DNA of 64,000 bases from contig CAWKAP010000008.1 in assembly GCA_963847675.1 (NCBI GenBank), positions 248,001 through 312,000 of the forward strand, read 5' to 3'. The translations under genes were made by a program, and so were the position numbers. Below, piece by piece: positions 25,899 through 34,600 of this stretch. The first letter of the stretch is position 1; each line of letters begins with the position of its first letter. The notes under the pieces are model-generated. The model did not search any database. It was not told where the DNA came from and was given only the letters and a program-made list of their open reading frames with translations. The stretch is from JADJWR01 sp963847675 (GTDB lineage: Bacteria > Pseudomonadota > Gammaproteobacteria > Burkholderiales > Burkholderiaceae_F).

Positions 25899-26876
25899 TT
25901 GTGCCCGCCGGCGCCTGCACTGCGCCACACCGCAATTCGGTTCCCGGTGCGTGCCCTGTCGGCCGATGCCGCCTTGTCGGATTGCCTGTCGGCGCTGCCT
26001 CGGCATGGCCGCGTCCACAGCGTGTTCGAGCGCGTGATCAACATCGAGATCGGCTCGGGCAGGCTGCTGACGCTGGCGCATCGCGATTCGGACAACGCGC
26101 CCGATACCGTCGTCGTCGATCTCGGCTCGTGGACCGCGCTGGGCCTCACGCCCGGCATCGACGCGAGCCTTTCGGGCCGCCGCATCGTGCTCGGCAACGG
26201 CGGCAGCATTTCGCTCGGCCATGCCCGTCCCTGGCATGGCCGGCTGCCGGCCTACGCGCCGGACGACGCGATCCTGCGCGCCAACCTGCCGGTAGCGCGG
26301 GACCATGTCGAGCGCCACGGCAAGGGCATCGGACCCGGTCGTTCGGCCGGCGCGGCGTCGACCGCTCTCGACACGGCAACGGCCGGAGCCTTTCGCCGCG
26401 CCACGCGCGGCCTGTGCGAGGCAATCGCGCGCGGTGATGAACCGGCGGCCCTCGAACACGTCGACCGGCTGGTCGGACTCGGGCCCGGCCTGACGCCGTC
26501 CGGCGACGACTTCCTGCTCGGACTGCTCGCCGCGCTGAACCTGCCCGACAGCCCGTGCCGGGCGTGGCGACGCATCGGAAAACGCGTCGTCGAATGCGCC
26601 CGAACCCAGACTCACCTCATCAGTGCGGCCGCGCTGCGCCATGCGGCGGACGGCCGCGTACGCGCGAGCGTGATCCGCCTGTGCGATGCACTGATGACGG
26701 CAGCGTCGACGACGACGCTCGACGCCGTCGACCGCGTGCTCGGCATCGGCTCGAGTTCGGGCACCGAGATTGCCCTCGGCGTGCTGGCGGGGTTGCGACT
26801 GCACCTGGCCACGGACGAGAAGCGCCAGGTGCCACCGGCACGACACGAATCATCGGGAGCCACTCATGGACGTTGA
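25899..26876 (+). CDS. ylbF: DUF2877 (YlbF/AllH-like) carbamoyltransferase subunit
   Basis: The 325-residue protein ends its central region with the DUF2877 signature GLGPGLTPSGDDFLLGLLAA, preceded by VHSVFERVINIEIGSGRLLT and followed by RTHLIS-like ARTQTHLISAAALRHAADGR and an SSSGTEIALGVLAGL segment. It is the third member of the FdrA-YlbE-YlbF set assigned to oxamate carbamoyltransferase in E. coli. GTG 25899 is the longest clear start; an ATG at 25874 lies out of frame, so a 5' indel cannot be excluded. Its 3' end overlaps the amidase start by 11 bases, showing one operon. Confidence 0.88.
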   Translation: MCPPAPALRHTAIRFPVRALSADAALSDCLSALPRHGRVHSVFERVINIEIGSGRLLTLAHRDSDNAPDTVVVDLGSWTALGLTPGIDASLSGRRIVLGNGGSISLGHARPWHGRLPAYAPDDAILRANLPVARDHVERHGKGIGPGRSAGAASTALDTATAGAFRRATRGLCEAIARGDEPAALEHVDRLVGLGPGLTPSGDDFLLGLLAALNLPDSPCRAWRRIGKRVVECARTQTHLISAAALRHAADGRVRASVIRLCDALMTAASTTTLDAVDRVLGIGSSSGTEIALGVLAGLRLHLATDEKRQVPPARHESSGATHGR

Positions 26877-28292
26877 AGTGCACCGGGCGTCGGCCCGCGT
26901 GCTTGCACGACGGGTTCAGGCGCGAGAAGTCTCGGCGCTCGAAGTGGCGCAGGCGATGTGCGAGCGCATCGCAAGAATCGAACCGCAGATCAATGCATTC
27001 GCCGACTTCGACCCGCAAGTGCCGCTGGCCGCCGCGCGGCTCGTCGACGAGCGTCTCGCGCGGGGCGAGGCGCTGCCGCTCGCCGGCGTGCCGTTCACGG
27101 TCAAGGACAACCTGTGGCTGGGCGGTCGTCCGGCCACGTTCGGCTCGCACCTGTTCGTCGATTTCGTCGCGCCGCGCGACTCGTGGTGCGTGGCGCGGCT
27201 GCGCGAACTCGGCGCGGTGCCGCTGGGCGTGACCAACTGCTCGGAGTTCGCGTGCAAGGGCGTCACCTCGACGCCGCTGCACGGCCACACGCGCAACCCG
27301 TGGGACCTGCAGCGCACGCCGGGCGGCTCCTCGGGCGGTGCGGTGGCCGCCGTCGCCGCGGGCATCGGTCCGCTGGCGCTCGGCACCGACGCCGGCGGCT
27401 CGACGCGACGGCCCGCGGCGCACACCGGACTGGTCGGCATGAAGCCGACGCTGGGGCGCGTGCCCAATCCGTGGGGCTTCGACGACCCGAATCACCTGGT
27501 CTCGGTCATCGGCCAGATCGGTCGCGACGTCGAGGACGTGGCGTGGATGCTCGACCTGCTGACCGCGTGGGAGCCCGCCGATCCGTTGTCCTGCCCGGCC
27601 TTCGCCACGCCCGATGCGATGGCGGCGCTCAGGCAGCCGCTGCCCCGCTTGCGGCTGGCCTATTCGCCGCAACTCGGCATCGGCATCCCGATCGATGCCG
27701 ACGTGCGGGCGGCGGTCGATGCGGCGGTGGCGCGCCTGCGCGCTTCCGGTTGGGCGATCGAGGAGGCCGATCCCGAGCTGGCCGGAACAGCAACGCGAGT
27801 ACCCGCTGATCGAACTGCAGCAGGCCACGCTGGCGCAACTGTTCGGCAGCGCGTGGCGGCGCGCGCCGGATCGCTTCGATCCGGACATCGGCGCGCAGAT
27901 CGAGCTCGGCTTCTCTGTCACCGGTGCGCGCGTCGCCGAGTTGCTGCGGCTGCGCGAGCGCCAGCATGCGAGCCTGACCGAATTCTTCGCGCAGCACGAT
28001 GCGCTGCTGTGCCCGGTGTCGCCGGTGGAGGCGTGGCCGATCGGACTTTCCGGTCCGCCTGAGATCGGTGGCCTGCCCGCCAGTCCGCGCGGCCATGCGG
28101 CGTATCACGCCGCTGTTCAACTACACGTCGGTGCCCGCCGTTTCGGTTCCCTGCGGCAGCGGCCGCAACGGCCTGCCGGTGGGCCTGCAGATCGTCGGAC
28201 CGCGGTTCGCCGATGCGCGCGTGCTGCAACTGGCCTGGCACGCCGAGCAGGTGCTCGGCCGCTCGCCGCCGTCGCCCCTGATGCTGGACTGA
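26866..28292 (+). CDS. Amidase-signature (AS) family amidase, two frameshifts
   Basis: The family's Ser-cisSer-Lys triad is complete: Lys in GVPFTVKDNLWLGG, the first Ser in RTPGGSSGGAVAAVAAGIGP, and the nucleophile region GTDAGGSTRRPAA. The first frame runs from ATG 26866 to about 27780 (EEADPEL). It then shifts into PEQQREYPLIELQQATLAQL up to about 28100, and again into ITPLFNYTSVPAVSVPCGSG ending LLVGLQIVG-like GLPVGLQIVGPRFADARVLQ at 28292. The repaired length of about 475 residues is normal. It overlaps the DUF2877 gene, so it probably hydrolyses the amide left by the carbamoyltransferase pathway (for example an oxamate-like product); the substrate is inferred. Confidence 0.85.
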
Positions 28293-28371
28293 CGCAGCGC
28301 CGGCACCGTGTCGCCCGTGCGGCAAGGCGGAAGATCTTGCTCCGCGCCGCGCCCGCTGCCCCGACGCCTTG

Positions 28372-29146
28372 TTCAGCGCTGGAGCACCAGTTCAGCGCTG
28401 CCGATGCCGGGGAAGTGCACGCGGATCGCGTCGCCCGGGCGCCGCCTGCGTCATGCCGGTCCAGCTTCCGGTCGTGACCACGTCGCCGGCGCGCAGACCG
28501 TCGCTGTGCTCCGTGCAGTGCGCAACGATCGCCGGCAGCAGGCGCGAAGGATCGACGGTCGGATGCGAGCCGCGGTTGCGCATGCGCACCTCGCCGTTGA
28601 TCGACGAGCTCCGACCTCCTGCTGCGCGAAGTCGAGGCCGCGCCAGTCGCGGCGCGCGTCGCCGACGACCAGCATCGCGCCGGACTGGAAGTCGGCCAGC
28701 CGCCACAGCGGCGGCGCCTCGGCCCAGTCGGTCAGCCGCGTGTCGCACAGTTCGATCGCCACGCAGATTTCCTGCACCGCCTCGAGGATTTCGTGCCTCC
28801 GCATAAGGCGTCTTTCGCGGCGGCAGACCGGCACCGAAACGGAATGCGAGTTCCGCCTCGATGCCGAGCATCTGGAAACCGGCCACGTCGGCGACCGCCG
28901 GCGACGCGATTCGCCTGCCGGGAAGCACCGGGGCGCCGGTTGCCGGCATGTCCGGCCGCGGCGGGCTGACCTTCCACGTATCGACGCGCGCTCCCGCCCG
29001 CCAGTTCGCGCGAGCAGCCTCTCGTGGATCCGGTAGACCTCGCGAAGGCCGGACGGCGCCGGCTGCGCGCGTGACGCGAAGCGGCGGCCGTGCCGATGTG
29101 CAGCGACGAGCAGCGAGCAGGCGTGTTCGATCTCGGCGTCGGTCAT
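28372..29146 (-). pseudogene. 2-keto-4-pentenoate hydratase-family gene, broken in at least four places
   Basis: From ATG 29146 (MTDAEIEHACSLLVAAHRHG) the family sequence is spread over three frames: LREVYRIHERLLAR; WKVSPPRPDMPATGAPVLPG with DVAGFQMLGIEAELAFRFG; HEILEAVQEICVAIELCDTR with LADFQSGAMLVVGDARRDW; VRMRNRGSHPTVDPSRLLPA with GLRAGDVVTTGSWTG; and GDAIRVHFPGIGSAELVLQR. Breaks lie near 28990, 28790, 28605 and 28405. The conserved GxEAELAF metal motif and the VVTTGSWTG end identify the FAH/MhpD-like hydratase-decarboxylase group (about 258 residues). It converges with the amidase gene. The many one-base shifts match the error-rich stretch around it, so it may be intact in the real genome. 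Confidence 0.75.
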
Positions 29147-30149
29147 GCCGCCAAGATACACGGCGACGCGCGGCCGGGCAGCACGGCTGCGGCCGGCGCT
29201 TCGTGCAGCCTCGAAGGCGGCCGTTGCATCGGCAATGCAATCGCGGAGGCCGTGTTCGGATACCAGTCGAATGAACTTGTTCCCGGCTGCACCGGGCTGA
29301 CGGTGCCGGGCTGGCCGTGCGAACGCGGCTGGCGCCCGGGCGGGCCATATGTCGTCGAACGCGTGGTCGGACAGGTCGGCTCCTGCGGCGACGGCACCTG
29401 CGGCGACGGCGAGTATCCGGCGACCTGCCCGGCGGACTGCGGCTGCGGCGACGGCGTCTGCGCGCCGGCCGAGGTCGGCAGCTGCACCGCCGACTGCGGC
29501 TTCTGCGGCAACGGCATCCGCGATCCCTGGGAAACACCGAAGAACTGCCGGCAGGACGCACCGGTCGCTGCCGACGATGGTTCGTGTGACCCGAGCGAGG
29601 TCGGCAGCAATTCGGCCGACTGCGGCTGTGGCGCGCTGTCGGCCGGACTGAGCGACTTTCCCGGCCGTCTGCGGCGACGGCGTGTGTACGCCGGGTGGAC
29701 ATTTGCCGGAAACCTGCCTGACCTGCCCGCAGGACTGCGGCGCGGCGACCGATAGCGACAACGACGGCCTCGCCCACTGCATCGACAACTGCCCGAACGT
29801 GAGCAATCCGGATCAGGCCGACTTCGACGGCGACGGGCTGGGTGACGCCTGCGATCCCGATGTCGACGGCGATCAGGTTGCGAACAACCTCGACCTATGC
29901 CCCGGAACGATGATTCCGGAGGCCACACCGACCTCGGGCGTGTTGCACACGAACCGCTGGGCCCTGCACAACATCGACGGATCGTTCGTGCAGGCTCCGC
30001 CGCAGGCCGGCTCCAAACATGGTTTCACGACAGGGCACACGCGCGGCTGTTCGTGCGAACAGATCGTGGCGAGATCGGGCATCAGCGCAGAGCACGTGCG
30101 CAACGGCTGCGCGACGGGCGTGATCCAGCAGTGGATCGCGCGTCACTAG
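29090..30149 (+). CDS. Cys-rich protein with CGDGxC repeats and thrombospondin type-3-like Ca-binding repeats, frameshifted
   Basis: The first frame (to about 29650) holds a run of Cys-rich units: CGDGTCGDGEYPATCPADCG, CGDGVCAPAEVGSCTADCG and a CGNGIRDPWETPKNC unit. After a one-base shift near 29655 the next unit is CGDGVCTPGGHLPETCLTCP followed by QDCG. A Ca-binding stretch of TSP3 type follows: DSDNDGLAHCIDNCPNVSN, then DFDGDGLGDACDPDVDGDQV and ANNLDLCPGT. The C-terminus ends VIQQWIARH at 30149. Such repeats occur on secreted or surface proteins. No signal peptide is visible, and the 5' part overlaps the hydratase gene antisense, so the true N-terminus is missing or altered by indels. Confidence 0.6.
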
Positions 30150-30380
30150 TCAGGAGGGCCGCGCCTCCAAGCCGCGAACGCGCCGCGCACGAGTGGCGGC
30201 GGGCGCGTGGCCCTCCGCTTTGCCGTTCGGCGACCAGCACGGTGCATGGCCGCTTTGATTTCGCAGTGTGACGGCCGGACGCGAGGCAAGGCGTTCAGCA
30301 ACACGGCAGGACACCGCCGGCGCGCGCCGGCTGGGCGCGCTTGCGCCGACGCGGCCGCCGATGGAAGCGGCACGCGTACG

Positions 30381-31235
30381 TCAGCGCGGCTCGCGTTGTT
30401 TCAGGTCGGCACGAAAGAACGAATCGAGCTGCTGACCCGAGGCGGCATCGGCAAAGCCGTCGAACCGGCCGCGCTCGGCGAGCAGCGTGGCCGCGTTCAT
30501 CAGCCCGGCCCAGGCCGCGCGCGCCAGCGCCCCGCCGACGCTGACCCGCCGCACGCCGAGCTCGGCGATGTCGTGCAGCGTCAGTTCGCTCGCCGTGCCG
30601 ACGAGGAGATTCACCGGCCTGGGCGCAACGGCGGCGACCACGGCAGCGATCTGCTCGCGCGTGCGGATCCCGGGTGCGTAGAGGCAATCGGCACCGGCAT
30701 TCGCATAGGCCTGCAGCCGCGCGATCGTTTCGTCGATATCCGGCCGGCCGACGAGAAAACACTCGGCGCGCCCGACCAGCAGCGTGTCGCCGCCGGCATT
30801 GTCGATCGCGCCGCGCGCCGCCTTGATTCGCGCCACCGCGGCGTCGAGATCAAACAGCGGATGGGCCGCATCGCCGGTCGAGTCTTCGATCGACAGTCCG
30901 GCGACACCGGTCTCCACCGCCAGCCGCACGCTCTCGGCAACGCCAGCGGCATCGCGCGCGAAGCCGCTCTCGAAATCGGCATTGACCGGCACGTCGACCG
31001 CGGCAACGATCTCGTGCAGATGCGCGAGCACCGCCTCGCGCGAACTGGAACCGTCCGGGCGCCCCTGCGACCAGGCGAACCCGGAACTCGTCGTGGCCAA
31101 CGCCTTGAAGCCAAGGCTCTGCAAGTAGCGCGCGCTGCCGACGTCCCAGGGGTTGGGAATGACGAAACAGCCGGTGCCGTGCAGCTGCCGGAAGGCGCGC
31201 CGCTTGTCGGCGATGCTGGGGCGCGTTGCGGACAT
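30381..31235 (-). CDS. Isocitrate lyase / PEP mutase superfamily protein
   Basis: The 284-residue protein shows the PEP mutase/isocitrate lyase barrel: FRQLHGTGCFVIPNPWDVGS, GFKALATTSSGFAWSQGRPD, VPVNADFESGFARDAAGVAE (metal-binding Asp/Glu), and GVAGLSIEDSTGD, then DCLYAPGIRTREQIAAVVAA and LLVGTASELTLHDIAELGVR. The Cys of the isocitrate/methylisocitrate lyase KKCGH motif is absent, so it is the 2,3-dimethylmalate-lyase-like or oxaloacetate-hydrolase-like subgroup common in betaproteobacteria. ATG 31235 (MSATRPSIADKRRAFRQLHG) is preferred; an in-frame start at 31277 adds 14 residues. No functional partner is adjacent. Confidence 0.85.
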   Translation of the reverse strand: MSATRPSIADKRRAFRQLHGTGCFVIPNPWDVGSARYLQSLGFKALATTSSGFAWSQGRPDGSSSREAVLAHLHEIVAAVDVPVNADFESGFARDAAGVAESVRLAVETGVAGLSIEDSTGDAAHPLFDLDAAVARIKAARGAIDNAGGDTLLVGRAECFLVGRPDIDETIARLQAYANAGADCLYAPGIRTREQIAAVVAAVAPRPVNLLVGTASELTLHDIAELGVRRVSVGGALARAAWAGLMNAATLLAERGRFDGFADAASGQQLDSFFRADLKQREPR

Positions 31236-31277
31236 TCGGGACTCCCGATTGAAGATTTGATTGTGCACGGGCATCAA

Positions 31278-31729
31278 AGCTGGGCGCCGAATCGATTACG
31301 AAAGCAGCGTCGCATTAAACGGGATTCGGCCATGAGCCGTCGGTCGACGAATGCACCGGACAGCGGACAGTGGCATGCGCGATGGCCGCTGGTCCCATTA
31401 CCCCGTGTCGGCGGTAACGCCTGCGCCATCGTCCTGTGCCGTAGGTCAACTTGGCGATCCGGTGGCGGCGTGTAATTCATCAGGCGTCGTCCGTTGGGGA
31501 GGTGGTCACGGCACACGCAGGATTCGTCAATCGACTCCTGAAATCGTATGCGCTGGTCGCTTTCCTCGCCGTTGTGGCTGTCTGCGGCGGAGGTGTCGGC
31601 GCTACGTCCTTGACAACATGGCATTTAGTGTTGATCAGCCGCACTCTGAGCTTGCAAGCCACTGCCGCCGATCTCGGCTCCGACGCATCAGTCAAGTGAC
31701 CAAACTGGACCAGGGACGAGGAAATTCTG
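31278..31729. other. Intergenic start of a lower-GC island; one weak small ORF
   Basis: Base composition falls noticeably here compared with both sides. A GTG-started ORF at 31502-31699 would encode 65 residues with one hydrophobic segment (LKSYALVAFLAVVAVCGGGV). It lacks a clear ribosome-binding site and I do not recognise it. No terminator or RNA gene was seen. The region probably carries the promoter of the lipoprotein gene at 31730. Confidence 0.4.
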
Positions 31730-32923
31730 ATGAGTCGCGGACTTCGGTCATGGATCGCTGCAACTGCATTGCTTCTTGCGTCCTGCGGGGGCGGCAGTAA
31801 CGAGCCGGAACTTACTGCAATTGCAATCTCAGGCGCTCCGAGTACCTTTCTCGCTCCGGGCCAGTCGACCCAACTAACCGCGACAGCGACCTACTCCGAC
31901 AGTTCGGTCCGGAATGTCACAGCGACAGCGTCGTGGTCGACGACGGACCCGAATGTGCTAGTCGTCTCGTCTGCCGGACTGCTCACGGCGGTCGCCCCAG
32001 GCCGGGCGTATGCGACAGCGACGATGCAAAGCCAGACCGGAATGCAGGCCGTACAAATTTCACTGCCGGCGGCCTATTTCATTGACGGAGTCGAGTATGC
32101 GTTCGAATACCAACTCGATGCGCAGGGGCGGGTCGATAGCTATCGGACACCATTTGAGGGGTGCCAGGGAAGCCTACACGGTACCTTTGAATGTTGGCGG
32201 TCGGTTAGAGCTGGCGTCGCCACAGCAAGTGGGGTGGCCGGCCGTCTCGTTCGGACGTACTTTCCCGCTGGTGCGACTGGGACCATCACTCGAAGTTACA
32301 CCTACGGACCGACAGGATTGGCCGAATCAGTTGAACAACAGACGCCTTCTTTTGCGGTAACCACGACGCTGAGTCACGACTCGTTCGGTCGCCTGCAGGA
32401 GGTTTTGCAGACATCTACTGGCTGCGACTGGGCTGGATGCGACTACACCCGAAGGAAGAGTGCCCGAATAGCAGTTGACTCCTTTGGGAGACTGCAACAT
32501 GCGGACGTGGTTGGCTTCTACTTGGACCCTGCTTCTGGCGCCGAAGTGCTCTACGTCAATGGGGCAAAAGACTGGACCTACAGTTCGTCAGGCTGGTGCG
32601 AGCAAGTCGTCTCGACTGAGAATGAGACGACAGTTTCCGATCACTATGTAGTAGACGCTGGCGGATGGGTCATAAGTCATACACACAGCGTTGGAGTCAT
32701 GCAGACGACAAGCTCGTACGCGATCGTCCGCTCGGTTGAGGGCATTCTGGAAGAGCAGTTCTCGCAGGCCACGGACTGTCGCATTCCCGGCGGCAGCCCC
32801 GCCCAGCAATCAGTTCGCTACGAGTTAGGCCGTTTGCCGAGTGAACCGCTCTTTGTGCCTCAGGCCCTCAGCGGCTTGAACGGTGCCGACTACTTTGGTC
32901 TGATCAGCAACTGCCTTCGCTAG
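31730..32923 (+). CDS. Lipoprotein with N-terminal bacterial Ig-like (BIG2) domain
   Basis: A 397-residue protein with lipobox LLLASCGGG (Cys about residue 19) should be membrane-anchored outside the cytoplasm. Residues about 28-105 form a BIG2 Ig-like domain: LTAIAISGAPSTFLAPGQST, QLTATATYSDSS, ATASWSTTDPNVLVVSSAGL and AVAPGRAYATAT. The remaining 290 residues have YD/RHS-like beta repeats (SYTYGPTGLAESVEQQTPSF, LSHDSFGRLQEVLQTS, AVDSFGRLQHADVVGFY) and several Cys pairs. GAGGAAAT precedes ATG 31730. Codon use and GC are lower than in neighbouring genes, suggesting transfer. The function is unknown; surface binding is a guess. Confidence 0.75.
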   Translation: MSRGLRSWIAATALLLASCGGGSNEPELTAIAISGAPSTFLAPGQSTQLTATATYSDSSVRNVTATASWSTTDPNVLVVSSAGLLTAVAPGRAYATATMQSQTGMQAVQISLPAAYFIDGVEYAFEYQLDAQGRVDSYRTPFEGCQGSLHGTFECWRSVRAGVATASGVAGRLVRTYFPAGATGTITRSYTYGPTGLAESVEQQTPSFAVTTTLSHDSFGRLQEVLQTSTGCDWAGCDYTRRKSARIAVDSFGRLQHADVVGFYLDPASGAEVLYVNGAKDWTYSSSGWCEQVVSTENETTVSDHYVVDAGGWVISHTHSVGVMQTTSSYAIVRSVEGILEEQFSQATDCRIPGGSPAQQSVRYELGRLPSEPLFVPQALSGLNGADYFGLISNCLR

Positions 32924-33234
32924 CGATCAACCAGCCGGCGTGAAGCCACTCACACATATCGAAGCGGCCTAAGGGAGAGTGTGTATTCGTCAATGTCCAG
33001 GGCCGCACTGCGAAATGCTTGGTCGACGCCTCACCCTTTGCCTCGAAGGACCCATGCGTCGGTGCCGGGCGAACCGACAAGGGCACGGCACCGCCGTTCA
33101 GGCGCGCTTGAACATAGCGATGACCGACAGCTCGCTTGGCCAGTTCAAATGTCCGCTTCGCACCGACCTTGGAGGCCGCAGCGAGTCGATAGCCGCCGTC
33201 ACATCGCGCACGAAATGCGAGAAGCGCGGTTCGC
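32924..33234. other. Intergenic region, no gene seen
   Basis: About 310 bases between the lipoprotein gene and the convergent glycerate kinase gene. Short ORFs are present in several frames, but none has a ribosome-binding site or protein-like composition. No hairpin terminator stands out. Confidence 0.5.
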
Positions 33235-34518
33235 TTAGCGGCCGGGGCGCCTCACCAGCAGCGCACGAAAGTCATTGACGTTCGTGCGCGTCGGCCCGGT
33301 GATCACCTGGTCGCCGAGCGCTTCGAAGAAGCCGTGGCCGTCGTTCTCGGCGAGCCGATCCGCGGGGCGGATGCCTTTGCCGAACGCGCGCGCGATCGTG
33401 TCGGGCGTGACGATCGCGCCGGCGACTTCCTCGGCGCCGTCGACGCCATCGGTATCACCGGCAACTGCCCACACGCCGGGCTCGCCGCCGAGCGCTACGG
33501 CCAGCGACAGCAGGAACTCGACATTGCGGCCGCCGCGGCCACTGCCGCGCACGGTGACGGTAGTCTCGCCGCCCGACAGCAGCACGCACGGTGGCTCGAG
33601 CGGATGGCCGTGCTGCGCGACGGACTTCGCGATGCCGGCCATCACCTTGCCGACGTCGCGCGCCTCGCCTTCGATCGCGTCGCCGAGCAGCAGCGGCGTG
33701 ATGCCGGCCTCGCGCGCTACCTGCGCTGCCGCTTCGAGCGACTGCTGCGGCGTGGCGACGAGCTTGATCTCCGCGCGCGCCAGCCGCGGGTCGCCGGGCT
33801 TGATGGTTTCGCCGCGGCCGCTGGTGAGCACCTCGCGCACTGCCGGCGGCAGGTCGATGCCGTAGCGGCGCACGATCGCCAGCGCGTCTTCGCAGGTGGT
33901 CGGATCGGCGACCGTCGGGCCGGAGGCGATGTTGATCGGGTCGTCGCCCGGCACGTCGGAGATCGCCAGCGTCAGCACGCGCGCCGGGTGGCACGCGGCG
34001 GCGAGCCGGCCGCCCTTGATGGCGGACAGGTGCCGGCGCACGCAGTTCATTTCGTTGATGCTGGCGCCGGATTTCAGCAGCGCGCGGTTCAGCGCCTGCT
34101 TGTGTTCGAGCGTCAGGCCGTCGATCGGCAGCGGCAGCAGCGCAGAGCCGCCGCCGGAGATCAGGCACAGCACGAGATCGTCGGCGCTGAGCCCGCGCAC
34201 GGTGTCGAGCAAACGCCGCGCGGCTGCCAGGCCCGCCTCGTCCGGCACCGGGTGCGCGGCCTCGACGATCTCGATCCTTTCGCACGGCACGGCGTAACCG
34301 TAGCGGGTGACGACCAGCCCGGACAGTTCGCCCCTCCAGTGCTGCTCGACCGCGCGCGCCATCTCGGCCGACGCCTTGCCGGCGCCGATCACGAGCAGCC
34401 GTCCTTTGCCCACCGCACGCGCCGGCGGCAGATGCGGCGGCACGCAGTGCGCGGGCTGCGCGGCTTCGATCGCCGCGTCGAACATCCGTCGCAACAGCGC
34501 GCGAGGGTCGGGGGTCAT
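33235..34518 (-). CDS. ttuD: Glycerate 2-kinase (MOFRL/TtuD-type)
   Basis: A 427-residue type II glycerate kinase that makes 2-phosphoglycerate from D-glycerate. It has the DUF4147 N-domain (GRLLVIGAGKASAEMARAVE, LVVTRYGYAVPCERIEIVEA, LVLCLISGGGSALLPLPIDG, GASINEMNCVRRHLSAIKGG) and the C-terminal MOFRL domain (PCVLLSGGETTVTVRGSGRG, GRNVEFLLSLAVAL, AGDTDGVDG, GPTRTNVNDFRALLV). It is the last gene of the glyoxylate-to-glycerate set on this strand, 82 bases after the reductase gene. ATG 34518 gives MTPDPRALLRRMFDAAIEAA, the usual N-terminus. Confidence 0.93.
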   Translation of the reverse strand: MTPDPRALLRRMFDAAIEAAQPAHCVPPHLPPARAVGKGRLLVIGAGKASAEMARAVEQHWRGELSGLVVTRYGYAVPCERIEIVEAAHPVPDEAGLAAARRLLDTVRGLSADDLVLCLISGGGSALLPLPIDGLTLEHKQALNRALLKSGASINEMNCVRRHLSAIKGGRLAAACHPARVLTLAISDVPGDDPINIASGPTVADPTTCEDALAIVRRYGIDLPPAVREVLTSGRGETIKPGDPRLARAEIKLVATPQQSLEAAAQVAREAGITPLLLGDAIEGEARDVGKVMAGIAKSVAQHGHPLEPPCVLLSGGETTVTVRGSGRGGRNVEFLLSLAVALGGEPGVWAVAGDTDGVDGAEEVAGAIVTPDTIARAFGKGIRPADRLAENDGHGFFEALGDQVITGPTRTNVNDFRALLVRRPGR

Positions 34519-34600
34519 CGTTGCCCGGGAAATTCGCCGCGTCGCCGTTGCGGCGGCTTGCAGGCGCGGCGGCAAGAGGCGCCGCCGGCCTGCGGCACGA

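Noticed and set aside
29380..29520. Short direct repeats (TGCGGCGACGGC) resembling a repeat array
   Set aside because: They are codons of the CGDGxC protein repeats, not a CRISPR or regulatory array.
31502..31699. Possible small membrane protein
   Set aside because: There is one hydrophobic stretch but a GTG start without a convincing ribosome-binding site; listed only as intergenic content.
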